Below, piece after piece: positions 44,211-53,845 of a stretch of DNA of 64,000 nucleotides. Made by a program: the position numbers and the translations under genes. The notes below the pieces were generated by a model. It worked only from the letters and a program-made list of their open reading frames with translations. It ran no database searches and was not told the DNA's origin. This stretch comes from HGM11788 sp964654945 (GTDB lineage: Bacteria > Bacillota > Clostridia > Lachnospirales > CAG-274), in NCBI GenBank assembly GCA_964654945.1, contig CAZZLN010000002.1:1-64000 (forward strand), read 5' to 3'. Each line of letters begins with the position of its first letter. Position 1 is the first letter of the stretch.

Positions 44211-47200
44211 CTGAAACAACTCCTTTCTTGAATGCTTTTTTAGCATCTCTTTTAGCTTTTTTAGCTTCATCCTTCTCAGAAACCTTTCTTCTGTGACGAC
44301 TCTTTTTAAATATTCGGTTTCTTAAAGTGTTAAATCCTGAATAAAGCAAAGGAATGAAAATAAGTGTTACCAATGTACCTATTGTAAGACCAAAAACAAT
44401 AACTATACCCATTGATTTATTTGTTTCCATACCTGAACCAAGTGCAAGAGCTACAGGAATCATACCTATTACAGTTGTAAGAGTTGTCATAAGTATTGGT
44501 CGCAGTCTTGAACGCCCTGCCATTGTAAGAGCTTCATTTACTCCCAATCCTTCATCTCTTTCAAGAATTTGATTTGTATAGTCAACCAATACGATACCGT
44601 TATTAACAACCATACCTACCAACATTATCAAACCCATATATGCAGTTGAAGTCAGGCTATTGCCTGTTACAAGAAGACCTAAAATACCACCTGTAATTGA
44701 CATAGGCATTGAGAACATAATAATGAATGGATAAATAAAGGATTCAAACTGTGATGCCATAACCATATATACAAGTAAAATAGCAATCGCAATACAGGTA
44801 AACAATTTACCAAAGGTTTCCTCCATCATTTCCATCATACCGCCAAATTCGTAAGTATAACCGTCAGGGAATACATAATTGTCCAGCACTTGTGTAACCT
44901 GTGCCTGCTGTGTTGCAGTATCAAGGTTACCGATTTCGCCCGATAAAGTAATATATTTCTGCTGATTTTCTCTGGTAATTGTCAATGCACTTTCAGCCAT
45001 TTCAATAGATGCAACCTCAGTAAGAGGAACTGCTACACCCTGCTGATTTGTAATAGTAAGATTATTCAAATCCTTCACATATTCAACGTCTTCTTCAGGA
45101 TACATAATTCTTACGTCAATTTCAGTACCATTAGCTCTGTATTCAGTGGCAACTGAGCCTGAATTAGCCGAATATACTGCACTGGCAATACTCTGAGTTG
45201 TAAGTCCATATTGTGATGCCTTAGCTCTGTTAATTATAATATTAGCTTCTATAGAAGCATCATCAAGAGATGATTCAACATCCTTTGCGTCCGGAAGCTT
45301 TGAAAGTTCATCAACTAAATCATCGGCAATTTCTTTAAGAGTATCATTATCATCACCCTTAATATTAACACTAAAGCCGCTGCCGCCTAATGAACCCATT
45401 GACATTCCGCCGCCGCCTACTGTAATTTCACAGCCTGCAATATTCTGAAGCTTTGATTCAATTTCATCTTCTATTTCATCTGTGCTTCTGGTTCTGTCTT
45501 CCTTATCACCTACATCATATTCAAGATTAATACTGCCATCTCTGATACGTGCATTCATTTTTTCGGTTTCAGGAATATCTCCTATTCTTTCCAGCAAAGT
45601 ATTCATAAGCTTTTCGGTTTCTTCATAAGTAGTTCCTGTTGGTAATGATGCAGAAACACTTACAGAACCTTCATCAGTTCTTGACATAAGATCTGAACCT
45701 ACAAATTGAACGCTGAATAATGAAGCTACAAATATAGCAATAATTATCAAGACACTTCTTATTCTGTGACTAAGACAGAACGCAAGAAGCCTTGAGTAAT
45801 AATTATCAAGCTTATCAAGAAAACTACCTACAACACGGTCCAGCTTATCTGTAATTTTTGTAAATAACCCTTTACCCTCATGCCTGTCTTCATGTGCCAT
45901 TAAAACAGCTGAAGCCATTGGAACAAATGTAAGTGCTATAATAAGAGAAGCTGCCAAGGCAAAACAAACTGTATATGAAATTTCCTTAAGAAGCTCTCCC
46001 ATAGTTCCGCCCATAAAAGCAAGGGGAAGGAATACCGCTACTGTTGTAAGAGTTGATGCCGTAATAGCCATAGCCACTTCAGAAGAACCCGAATAGGCGG
46101 CATCAGGTCCGCTCATACCTTCCGATTTTTTCTTAAATATATTTTCAAGCACAACTACCGAATTATCAACCAACATACCTATGGCAATAACTACACCGCC
46201 AAGTGACATCATATTAAGTGACATTCCCATAAGGTACATACATCCAAAGGTTGCAAAAATTGATGTTGGAATTGATACACCAATTATTAATGCCATCCTT
46301 ATACTTCTCAACATTACAAGAAGTACAATAACTGCTATAATAGCTGCCTGAAAGGCAGTTGAAATCATATTATTAAGTGAAAGCTTAATATAATCAGCGG
46401 TATCTGTAAGCATTGTAAATTCAAAATCCGGATATGTCTGTTCAAGACTTTGAATTGTTGCAACAATATTATCACTTACTGTAACGATATTTGCATCACT
46501 TTGTTTAGATAAAGAAATAGAGCAGCCTTCCTGACCATTAATAAGTGATCTGGAATTTCTGTCTTCCTTAGCTTCCTTAACTTCGGCAACATCCTTAACC
46601 ATAATCTTATTGCCTGAGCTTGTAGTAATAAATGTATTTTTAATATCTTCTATGGTATCAAACTGCCCTACTGTTCTGAGAGTAATATCTATTGTACCCT
46701 GTTGAAGTGTGCCTGAAGGCATATTAGTATTTTCAGCTGAAAGTGCAGAAGAAATTGTACTCATTGTAATACCGTAATTCTGCATTTTGTTCTGATCTAC
46801 AATTACTCTGACTTCTGTATCACTACCGCCTGATAAAGTTACAGATGCAACACCTTCAATTTTTTCAAAATATTGAATAACATTATCATCAAGGAGATTA
46901 TACAATGTATCCACATCATACTTTTTGCTTGTTACGCCAACCTCAAATGAAGTGGCATTCATATCCATTTTCATAATATTGGGATCACTTGCATCATCAG
47001 GAAGTCTTCCTTCTACTTGATCAAGTTTTTCTCTCATATCATTAGTCGCCTGATCAATATCAGTGCCATCAACAAATTGTACCATAACTCTTGTAGAGCC
47101 TGTAGATGTACTGGAGGTTATTGTATCCACACCGGTAAGGGTTGACAAAGTTTCTTCAATAGGTTTTGTTACAAGATCTTCCATTTCCTCAGGAGAAGTG

Positions 47201-47352
47201 CCTGAATAAGTACACATAACCATAGCAATAGGAAGATCAACATTAGGTGTCATAGCAAGATCCAGATTTTTATATGCTATACTGCCGCCTAAAAAAACAA
47301 TCAGTGTAAGCATTATAACTGTAACTTTTCTTTTAATACAAGTTTTTATCAT
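44200..47352 (-). CDS. RND (AcrB/HAE1-like) efflux transporter
   Basis: This 1050-residue inner membrane pump has the twelve-helix, two-porter-loop RND layout: an N-terminal helix then TYSGTSPEEMEDLVTKPIE, TM helices at about 335-500 with SLGGVVIAIGMLVDNSVVVLE, and a C-terminal half with GLIMLVGMVVNNGIVLVDYTNQILE. The first half has the conserved TM4 acidic D in VDNSVVVLEN. Substrates are probably drugs or toxic amphiphiles. A lysine-rich tail of about 35 residues is cytosolic. Its ATG overlaps the stop of the fusion-protein gene by 4 nt. Confidence 0.95.
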   Translation of the reverse strand: MIKTCIKRKVTVIMLTLIVFLGGSIAYKNLDLAMTPNVDLPIAMVMCTYSGTSPEEMEDLVTKPIEETLSTLTGVDTITSSTSTGSTRVMVQFVDGTDIDQATNDMREKLDQVEGRLPDDASDPNIMKMDMNATSFEVGVTSKKYDVDTLYNLLDDNVIQYFEKIEGVASVTLSGGSDTEVRVIVDQNKMQNYGITMSTISSALSAENTNMPSGTLQQGTIDITLRTVGQFDTIEDIKNTFITTSSGNKIMVKDVAEVKEAKEDRNSRSLINGQEGCSISLSKQSDANIVTVSDNIVATIQSLEQTYPDFEFTMLTDTADYIKLSLNNMISTAFQAAIIAVIVLLVMLRSIRMALIIGVSIPTSIFATFGCMYLMGMSLNMMSLGGVVIAIGMLVDNSVVVLENIFKKKSEGMSGPDAAYSGSSEVAMAITASTLTTVAVFLPLAFMGGTMGELLKEISYTVCFALAASLIIALTFVPMASAVLMAHEDRHEGKGLFTKITDKLDRVVGSFLDKLDNYYSRLLAFCLSHRIRSVLIIIAIFVASLFSVQFVGSDLMSRTDEGSVSVSASLPTGTTYEETEKLMNTLLERIGDIPETEKMNARIRDGSINLEYDVGDKEDRTRSTDEIEDEIESKLQNIAGCEITVGGGGMSMGSLGGSGFSVNIKGDDNDTLKEIADDLVDELSKLPDAKDVESSLDDASIEANIIINRAKASQYGLTTQSIASAVYSANSGSVATEYRANGTEIDVRIMYPEEDVEYVKDLNNLTITNQQGVAVPLTEVASIEMAESALTITRENQQKYITLSGEIGNLDTATQQAQVTQVLDNYVFPDGYTYEFGGMMEMMEETFGKLFTCIAIAILLVYMVMASQFESFIYPFIIMFSMPMSITGGILGLLVTGNSLTSTAYMGLIMLVGMVVNNGIVLVDYTNQILERDEGLGVNEALTMAGRSRLRPILMTTLTTVIGMIPVALALGSGMETNKSMGIVIVFGLTIGTLVTLIFIPLLYSGFNTLRNRIFKKSRHRRKVSEKDEAKKAKRDAKKAFKKGVVSDEK

Positions 47353-48785
47353 TTCTTCTTAGCCTCCTTGCCCTCAGCAGGAGCTGTTGTTTCTTCCGCA
47401 ACAATTTCTTTTTCTACGCCATTATCTGAAACGACATTAATTAAATCACCATCAGCAAGGTAAGTCTGTCCTTTAATAACGACTTTGTCATTAAGGTCAA
47501 TTCCGCTTGTCACCTCTATTGTATCACCTGTATCAATACCAACAGTTACACTAACCTTTTTAGCCTTATCACCATCTGCAACAAAAACATAGTATTGATT
47601 ATCATCATCGTCCATAACTGCATCTCTGTCAAGAATTACAGCATTGTTGCTTGTTGACTTTGCAAAGTATACTTCAGCAAACATACCTGCCTTTAATTCA
47701 CCTGATGTATTAGGTATACTGATTTTTATTGTATATGTACCGTCTGAATTTGCTCCCGGTGGAATTTCTGTAATTGAACCGGTAAATTGATTGCCGCTGG
47801 ACATTGAAGGAATATTAATTGTAACAGGATCTCCAACATTTACAGATGTTGCAATCTGTTCTGAAGCATTTACAGTTACCTTAACAGATGACAGATCAAC
47901 TATCTGATAACCCACACCACTTGCCATAGCTCCTGCTGTAACATTCTTTGATAATACAGTACCGCTTATAGGGCTTGTAACAGTACAGTAAGAAATCTGC
48001 TGTTTAGCATTATCAACGGCAACTTTAGCACTGTTTTGAGATGCTAAAGCGGAGTTTAATGAGTCACTTGCTTTTCTGGCATTTTCAGCAGTAGTTTCTT
48101 TTTCAAGAATATCATAGCTTGTTTTTGCCTGATCTAAAGCATTCTGAGCAGTAATTACAGCATTTTCAGCTCTTGAATAAGAATTGTTTGAATTATCAAG
48201 TGCATTTTTATATGTATTAAGTGTATCCTGAGATATTCCGCCTACTTCAAAAAGCTGACTGTTTATATCATAATCACTTTGAGCCTTATCCTTTGCAATT
48301 CTTGCATCGTCAAGAGATTTCTGAGCATTCTCAAGTGAAGTTTCAGCATTTGTAATTGCGTTTTTCGCACTTTCAAGCTGAGTTTTCATAGTTGCACCAT
48401 TAGCTGTATCAACACCTGTTTGAGCTGAACGTACACCTGCACTGGCAGTATTTAAAGATGCTTGTGCTGTTTTAAGTGAATTTTGATAATCTTTATCATC
48501 TATTTTATATAATACGGCACCCTTAGTCACCTTGTCGCCAACTTCAAAATATGTAGCAGTAACAGTGCCCGAAACTTTAGCAGATACATCAACTGTATCA
48601 GCAGCCTCAATTGTGCCTGAATACATATACTCATCTTTAACTGTGTTCATCGTTGGATTAGCAATTTCAACACTTGTTGCTTTTTGTTCACCTTCAGGCA
48701 TACCGCCCTTTTCGTCTTTTTCACCACAGCCGACAAAAACAGCAAGACACAATGCTAAAGCTGTAAATCTTAAATACTTTTTCAT
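47349..48785 (-). CDS. RND periplasmic adaptor (membrane fusion) lipoprotein
   Basis: This 478-residue adaptor links the RND pump to its outer channel. It has a lipoprotein signal ending LAVFVGC, a biotinyl-lipoyl half (DTVDVSAKVSGTVTATYFEVGDKV), a coiled-coil hairpin of about 160 residues rich in Ala, Asn and Ser (100-260), the second lipoyl half (TVTSPISGTVLSKNVTAG) and a beta-barrel domain. The hairpin is long enough for a TolC-type partner. The ATG at 48785 follows GGAGG; six residues of a longer frame are rejected. A candidate MarR site lies upstream. Confidence 0.93.
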   Translation of the reverse strand: MKKYLRFTALALCLAVFVGCGEKDEKGGMPEGEQKATSVEIANPTMNTVKDEYMYSGTIEAADTVDVSAKVSGTVTATYFEVGDKVTKGAVLYKIDDKDYQNSLKTAQASLNTASAGVRSAQTGVDTANGATMKTQLESAKNAITNAETSLENAQKSLDDARIAKDKAQSDYDINSQLFEVGGISQDTLNTYKNALDNSNNSYSRAENAVITAQNALDQAKTSYDILEKETTAENARKASDSLNSALASQNSAKVAVDNAKQQISYCTVTSPISGTVLSKNVTAGAMASGVGYQIVDLSSVKVTVNASEQIATSVNVGDPVTINIPSMSSGNQFTGSITEIPPGANSDGTYTIKISIPNTSGELKAGMFAEVYFAKSTSNNAVILDRDAVMDDDDNQYYVFVADGDKAKKVSVTVGIDTGDTIEVTSGIDLNDKVVIKGQTYLADGDLINVVSDNGVEKEIVAEETTAPAEGKEAKKK

Positions 48786-48850
48786 ACATAACCTCCAAAA
48801 CATAAATAATTTTATTTAGTATATAATAATATAATTAAATTAAAAAATCA

Positions 48851-48862
48851 TTAGAATTCAAA
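48851..48862. promoter_or_regulatory. Candidate MarR site before the fusion-protein gene
   Basis: TTAGAATTCAAA repeats the left nine bases of the palindrome found before marR (49314-49325), in the 81-nt gap between marR and the adaptor gene. Confidence 0.4.
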
Positions 48863-48866
48863 AAAA

Positions 48867-49295
48867 TTAAGTAATTTTTAATAAAATATCAATCAATTGC
48901 TGTTTTTCTTCATCAGTCAGTTCTTTAAACAAATCAATTTTATTTTCCTTAAAGCTGCTTCTCATTTCTTTAATAACATTTTTGCCCTTATCCGTCAGCT
49001 TGATATAATATTTTCTGCCGTCAGTTGCACAAGGTATTCTTTCGATAAGTCCTTTTTTGCTCGTGTTATTTACAAGGCTGGTAATTGACGAGCCTTTAAC
49101 ACCAAGTAAATTTTCAATATCTTTCTGACATAAGTCCCTGTCACCAAATTTATCAATCAAAAATAAAAGCACCGATTGAGTAAAAGTCATACCGAATTTT
49201 TTGAAATTATTATCACAATAAATAGCACATTTGTGTGCCACAAAATAAATCAAACTTACAATCTGACTCTCAACAGTCATTTCAAATAATCTCAT
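48867..49295 (-). CDS. MarR family transcriptional regulator
   Basis: This 142-residue winged-helix regulator has the recognition region CQKDIENLLGVKGSSITSLVNNTSKKGLIER and the wing TDGRKYYIKLTDKGKNVIKE. MarR proteins are usually repressors released by small phenolic or hydrophobic ligands. It is the first gene of the efflux operon, and a perfect palindrome overlaps its start point, so self-repression and control of the pump genes are expected. GGAAGTGAG precedes the ATG. Confidence 0.94.
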   Translation of the reverse strand: MRLFEMTVESQIVSLIYFVAHKCAIYCDNNFKKFGMTFTQSVLLFLIDKFGDRDLCQKDIENLLGVKGSSITSLVNNTSKKGLIERIPCATDGRKYYIKLTDKGKNVIKEMRSSFKENKIDLFKELTDEEKQQLIDILLKIT

Positions 49296-49313
49296 AAACT
49301 CACTTCCAATTAC

Positions 49314-49325
49314 TTAGAATTCTAA
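49314..49325. promoter_or_regulatory. Candidate MarR operator
   Basis: TTAGAATTCTAA is a perfect 12-bp palindrome about 9 nt downstream of the marR -10, over the expected transcription start. Confidence 0.55.
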
Positions 49326-49334
49326 CTATTCAAG

Positions 49335-49363
49335 ATTATACTCCTTTAATTTTATAATGTCAA
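49335..49363 (-). promoter_or_regulatory. marR consensus sigma-A promoter
   Basis: On the minus strand TTGACA (49358-49363), 17 nt and TATAAT (49335-49340), an exact consensus match. Confidence 0.85.
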
Positions 49364-49413
49364 CTGCAAATTTTTATTTTAATATTTTTTAAATAATTTA
49401 AAATTACACACAA

Positions 49414-49440
49414 ATTACCGACAGAAATTCTGCCGGTAAT
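49414..49440 (-). terminator. Hairpin after secreted repeat protein gene
   Basis: ATTACCG and CGGTAAT enclose CAGAA/TTCTG, giving a stem with one mismatch. The T-run on the minus strand is weak (TTTGTGTGTAATTTT). Confidence 0.55.
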
Positions 49441-49449
49441 TCAAATAAT

Positions 49450-51369
49450 TTACTGCTCTGATGTTGTAGTTTCTAAACTGTTTTCACCAATCTTTATATT
49501 CATTCCTCTGCCGTTTCCTCTGTCCATATTCATCATACCCTTACCCATGCCTATTGTGCCGTTGCCATAGGCAGAAGTATTAGAGGTTGCCTCAATACTT
49601 ACAGTTTCTGTGCCATTAATATAAATTGTATAGGTTTCTCCTATTTTTATATTTTCAGAAGAAAATATAATATTCTGGAAATCTTTAGCAGCTGTTTTTT
49701 CTCCTATAACATTTCCGCTGTTGTCTTTAATCTGTATGGAAGCTCCTGCTTTCTGACTTTCATCAAAAGTTATATTTAATACATTCTGACTATCTGTTCC
49801 GTCAGGACATTCAACCATACCTGCTGAACCAACAGCAAATAATGTGCCTCCGTTTACTGTAGCCTTACCGCCAAAATCTATAGAACCGTCGCCTCCGCTT
49901 ACAGGTCCGTCAACATAAATATTCCCTCCGTTGAAAACAATATTTCCGTTTGAATCAATGCCATCTCCCTTAGCATCAATATTAATATTGCCTCCATTAA
50001 AAATTATCTGATGTTCTTCTGCTTCAGCAGTATCTCTTGTCATCATCTGACCTGAACCGCCCCCTGCATTCAATCCGTCATTATCAGATGTAATATCAAT
50101 ATCTCCGCCATTAATTGTCATAATTGCTTTTGACTCCATAGCTTCATCCTTAGAAGTTATATTAATACTGCCTTCATTAACATTAAGATTACCTTCTGCC
50201 TTTATACCTTTTGACACATTTGAAGTAAGGTTTATTGTTCCATTTTCAATAGTAATCTCACCGCCGGCTTTAATACAATGGTCATTTGATTTAACAGTTA
50301 TTGTTCCATTATTTATTGTAATATTTTCATCAGCCTTAATACCCTTGCTGCTTATACTTTCAGTTGTAGTTTCTGTTGAGCCTTCAGCCTCGGATATTAC
50401 TTTTGTTGTAATTTCACTTGAATTTTCAACATTTTGTCTTTCTCCGCCTTTCATAAAACCACGGTTTCCGCCAAATTGATTTTGTTCGCCTTGAATAGCT
50501 CCTCTGTCAAATCTTTCACCGTCAGGCATTTCAGGAGGCTGTTCTCCATTAGCCATTTCAGGAGGCTGCTCACCGTTAAGCATTCCGGATGGCTGTTCTC
50601 TATTAGCCATTTCAGGATGCTGCTCACCGTTAAGCATTACGGATGGCTGTTCTCCATTAGCCATTTCAGGAGACTGTTCTCCATTTCCCATCTGAAATCT
50701 TCCTCCAAATCCCTCAAATTCATCTTTAGACTCTTCTATTTCGCCTGTTGCTTCTATATTAAACGTACCTCCGTTTACAATCACATTTTTTTCAGCCTGC
50801 ACTGCATCTTCTTTAGATGTAATATTTAATGTAGCGTTTTCAAATGTAATATCGTTATTAGCATGAATACCATCAGCAGTTGAATTAATTGTTATAATTC
50901 CGCTTTCAACATCAATATCATCATCAGAAGCTATACCATGGTTATAATTACTGTTTACAATAAGAGTTCCCTCTCCCTGTAAATCCAAATCATCATTTGA
51001 AAATACACAAGCCTTTGCGTCTATAGAGTATTCGCTTCCGTCAGTTAGTGTGTTTGTAGTGTCCTTTACAGTTTCTATAATACCCTTTTCTGAATTTTCA
51101 AAGAATATTGCAGGACCGTTTGAATTTGTAATAGTCACACCATTTAATATAAGCTTAACTTTGCCTTCAGTATTTACATATACCATACCGTTATAATTAC
51201 CTGAAAGAGTATAAACACCGGCTTCTGTAATTTCACATTTGTCTGATGCGGCACTTAAATCAACAGTAACCTTATTTTCTTTCCAGCTTTCATCCTCTGC
51301 ATAAGCACTGCAGCCCAAAGCTCCTAATAAGAGTACAGTTGCAAGAGTTATAATAAATTTTTTCTTCAT
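49450..51369 (-). CDS. Secreted DUF4353 carbohydrate-binding-like repeat protein
   Basis: This 639-residue exported protein has a signal peptide ending near CSAYA-ED; the Cys could instead mark a lipoprotein. It then has two sets of beta-helix-like DUF4353 repeats (DIDVESGIITINSTADGIHA, NGTITVKSNDHCIKAGG and similar NGG/NGT turns). Between them, at about residues 220-290, is a linker of 9-residue repeats of the form P-E-M-A-N-G-E-Q-P. The last 60 residues are Met/Gly-rich. DUF4353 proteins are annotated as carbohydrate-binding and are often near CotH genes; no CotH is present here. The ATG at 51369 follows AAAGGAG. Confidence 0.87.
   Translation of the reverse strand: MKKKFIITLATVLLLGALGCSAYAEDESWKENKVTVDLSAASDKCEITEAGVYTLSGNYNGMVYVNTEGKVKLILNGVTITNSNGPAIFFENSEKGIIETVKDTTNTLTDGSEYSIDAKACVFSNDDLDLQGEGTLIVNSNYNHGIASDDDIDVESGIITINSTADGIHANNDITFENATLNITSKEDAVQAEKNVIVNGGTFNIEATGEIEESKDEFEGFGGRFQMGNGEQSPEMANGEQPSVMLNGEQHPEMANREQPSGMLNGEQPPEMANGEQPPEMPDGERFDRGAIQGEQNQFGGNRGFMKGGERQNVENSSEITTKVISEAEGSTETTTESISSKGIKADENITINNGTITVKSNDHCIKAGGEITIENGTINLTSNVSKGIKAEGNLNVNEGSINITSKDEAMESKAIMTINGGDIDITSDNDGLNAGGGSGQMMTRDTAEAEEHQIIFNGGNINIDAKGDGIDSNGNIVFNGGNIYVDGPVSGGDGSIDFGGKATVNGGTLFAVGSAGMVECPDGTDSQNVLNITFDESQKAGASIQIKDNSGNVIGEKTAAKDFQNIIFSSENIKIGETYTIYINGTETVSIEATSNTSAYGNGTIGMGKGMMNMDRGNGRGMNIKIGENSLETTTSEQ
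50517..50691 (-). repeat. 27-bp tandem repeats inside the secreted protein gene
   Basis: About seven 27-bp units encode 9-residue repeats (x-x-M-[AL]-N-G-E-Q-x). Two unit types, PEMANGEQP and SGMLNGEQP, alternate, giving a 54-bp higher-order repeat. The array is in frame, so copy-number change would alter linker length without a frameshift. Confidence 0.8.
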
Positions 51370-51471
51370 AATTTTTTCTCCTTTCATAGGACATTGCCTT
51401 TGATTGGAATTATAATATCATTCATTTTTTAGAAAATAATAATACATTTATTAAAATTTAATTAGAAACAG

Positions 51472-51499
51472 TTGAAAATATTTTTTGTTATGTTAAAAT
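51472..51499 (+). promoter_or_regulatory. yhaM promoter
   Basis: TTGAAA (51472-51477), 16 nt and TAAAAT (51494-51499), 30 nt before the yhaM start codon. Confidence 0.55.
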
Positions 51500-51528
51500 A
51501 TATAATGAAATTAATAGGAGGAACCCAT

Positions 51529-52470
51529 ATGAAATTTATAAACGAACTAAAAGACGGAGAAAGCTTCAGAGAGTTTTATTTATGCAATAAAAGACAAAGT
51601 ATGAAGTCAAAAACAGGAAAGAATTATCTTTCACTTACGCTCTCAGATAAAACAGGAACAATAAATGGAAAAGTTTGGGATATGAATAAAGATATTCAAT
51701 CTTTTACTGATGGTGATTTTATTAAAATAGAAGCAAGTGTTCAGACATATAATAATGAGCTTCAGCTTAATATTAAAAAAATAAGACGAGCTTTAGAGGG
51801 AGAATATAACGAAGCTGATTATGTGCCGGCTACTGACAAGGATATTAATACTCTAAGCAATAAACTTATTGAATTTATAAATTCAATAGAAAATAAATAC
51901 ATAAAAGAAATGCTTACAAATATTTTTATAAAAAACAAAAATATTTCAGAAAGCTTTAAAAAACATACTGCTGCAAAAGCAATGCACCATAATTATCTTG
52001 GCGGACTTCTTGAACATACTGTTTCGGTTACAGAACTTTGCGACTTTATGGCAAAACACTATGAAAACGTAAACAGAGATATTCTTATTGCATCTGCTCT
52101 GCTCCACGATATATGCAAGATTATTGAATTATCAGATTTTCCAAATGTTGACTACACAGATGACGGTGAGCTTTTAGGGCATATTGTTATGGGTTCTGAA
52201 TTTATAGGAAAAGAAGCAGATAAAATTGATGGATTTCCTCATCAGCTTAAATCCTTAATTCAGCATTGTATTCTTGCACACCATGGAGAATATGAATATG
52301 GTTCTCCTAAGCTTCCAAGAACTATTGAAGCATTTATACTCCACTGTGCCGATGATACAGATGCAAAAGTTAATATGTTCCAAAAATCCATCAAGGAAAG
52401 CACAAATACAGGTTTATGGATGGGATATAACAAAATGCTCGCAAGAAATATAAGAAAGACAGAATTTTAA
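51529..52470 (+). CDS. yhaM: YhaM-like 3'-5' exoribonuclease (OB + HD)
   Basis: This 313-residue enzyme resembles B. subtilis YhaM, a 3'-5' exonuclease acting on short RNA and DNA. It has an N-terminal OB-fold nucleic-acid-binding domain (SLTLSDKTGTINGKVWDM, FIKIEASVQTYNNELQLNI) and a C-terminal HD domain with the metal ligands in HHNYLGGLLEHT and ASALLHDICKI, and the later HCILAHHGEYEYGSPKLP. The ATG at 51529 lies 7 nt after AGGAGG; the longer frame has no support. It is followed after one base by the rRNA methyltransferase gene. Confidence 0.93.
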   Translation: MKFINELKDGESFREFYLCNKRQSMKSKTGKNYLSLTLSDKTGTINGKVWDMNKDIQSFTDGDFIKIEASVQTYNNELQLNIKKIRRALEGEYNEADYVPATDKDINTLSNKLIEFINSIENKYIKEMLTNIFIKNKNISESFKKHTAAKAMHHNYLGGLLEHTVSVTELCDFMAKHYENVNRDILIASALLHDICKIIELSDFPNVDYTDDGELLGHIVMGSEFIGKEADKIDGFPHQLKSLIQHCILAHHGEYEYGSPKLPRTIEAFILHCADDTDAKVNMFQKSIKESTNTGLWMGYNKMLARNIRKTEF

Positions 52471-52471
52471 T

Positions 52472-53845
52472 ATGATAAATAAAAATGAAATTTATAATAT
52501 TACAATTACAGATTTAGGAACTCATGGTGAGGGAATAGGAAAAATTGACGGTTATACACTTTTTGTTAAAAACACACTTCCAATGGAAGAAGTAAAGGTT
52601 TTAGTTGTTAAAGCAAATAAAAACTATGGCTATGGAAAGGCTCTTGAAATTTTAAAACCATCACCCTACAGAATTGAACCCTTATGTCCTGCAGCAGGCA
52701 GATGCGGAGGCTGCAGTATACAGCATTTAGATTATTCTGCACAGCTTATTCAAAAGCAGAATAAGGTTAAACAAAATTTAATAAGAATTGGCGGGTTTAA
52801 GGATATTGAGGTTTTGCCTGTTATTGGAATGGAAAATCCTTATAACTACAGAAATAAAGCTCAGTATCCTGTAAATAGTGATAAAAACGGTTTAAATATC
52901 GGCTTTTATTCTATTGGAAGTCATAAAATAGTGAATTATGATGATTGTTTAATAGGAAGCAAGGTTAATAAAAGCATACTTCAGAATATAAGAAAATTTA
53001 TGATTGAATACAATGTATCTGCCTATAATGAAGAAACCGGCAAAGGTATTGTAAGACATATTCTTATAAGAGCAGGATATTTTACAAAAGAAATAATGGT
53101 CTGTCTTGTTGTAAACTCAAAAAGCTTTAAATATAAAAAGGAATTTATAAATGCTTTAAACAATATTAAAAACATTAAATCAATTGTTATAAACTATAAC
53201 ACTGTTAAATCAAATGTTATTCTTGGAAATAAGCTGGAAACAATATGGGGGCAGGATTATATAACCGACAAAATAGGCGATTTGAAATTTAATATTTCTG
53301 CACTTTCATTTTTTCAGGTAAATCCTTTGCAGACATATAGGCTCTATTCAAAAGCTCTTGAATTTTCAGACCTTAAAGGTGATGAGATTGTAATAGATGC
53401 TTATTGCGGAATAGGCTCAATATCTCTTTTTTTAGCTCAAAAGGCTAAAAAAGTATATGGTATCGAAATTATATCATCTGCTGTCAAAGACGCAATTGAA
53501 AATGCTAAAATTAATAATATTAATAATGTTGAATTTTTTGTCGGCAAGTCAGAAGAAATTGTTCCTAAGCTTAATAAAGAAAATGAAATAAAACCTGATG
53601 TTATAGTTGTTGACCCGCCAAGAAAAGGCTGTGAAAAAAGTCTGCTGAAGCTTATGCTTGATATTCAGCCCGAAAAAATAGTGTATGTAAGCTGTGACAG
53701 TGCTACTCTTGCAAGGGATTTAAAAGTATTATGTGAAACAAATAAGTACGGTATAGAAAGGGTACAGCCTGTGGATATGTTTCCCCATACTTATCACGTT
53801 GAGACGGTGGTATTGATGTCAAGGGTTGAACAAAACACGCTCTAA
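52472..53845 (+). CDS. rlmD: RlmD/RumA-type 23S rRNA (uracil-5-)-methyltransferase
   Basis: This 457-residue SAM-dependent enzyme methylates uracil C5 in 23S rRNA. In Firmicutes such proteins (RlmCD type) modify U747 and/or U1939, so the exact site is open. It has an N-terminal TRAM domain, a [4Fe-4S] cysteine set (C72, C78, C81 in CPAAGRCGGC and a later Cys in NYDDCLIG), the SAM motif VIDAYCGIGSISLFLA, VVDPPRKGC and the catalytic Cys in YVSCDSATLARDL. The start has only a weak ribosome binding site and lies 1 nt after yhaM, suggesting coupling. Confidence 0.94.
   Translation: MINKNEIYNITITDLGTHGEGIGKIDGYTLFVKNTLPMEEVKVLVVKANKNYGYGKALEILKPSPYRIEPLCPAAGRCGGCSIQHLDYSAQLIQKQNKVKQNLIRIGGFKDIEVLPVIGMENPYNYRNKAQYPVNSDKNGLNIGFYSIGSHKIVNYDDCLIGSKVNKSILQNIRKFMIEYNVSAYNEETGKGIVRHILIRAGYFTKEIMVCLVVNSKSFKYKKEFINALNNIKNIKSIVINYNTVKSNVILGNKLETIWGQDYITDKIGDLKFNISALSFFQVNPLQTYRLYSKALEFSDLKGDEIVIDAYCGIGSISLFLAQKAKKVYGIEIISSAVKDAIENAKINNINNVEFFVGKSEEIVPKLNKENEIKPDVIVVDPPRKGCEKSLLKLMLDIQPEKIVYVSCDSATLARDLKVLCETNKYGIERVQPVDMFPHTYHVETVVLMSRVEQNTL

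Noticed and set aside
50434..50829. 131-residue plus-strand frame over the repeat array
   Set aside because: It is produced by the 27-bp repeats read on the opposite strand; no start signal.
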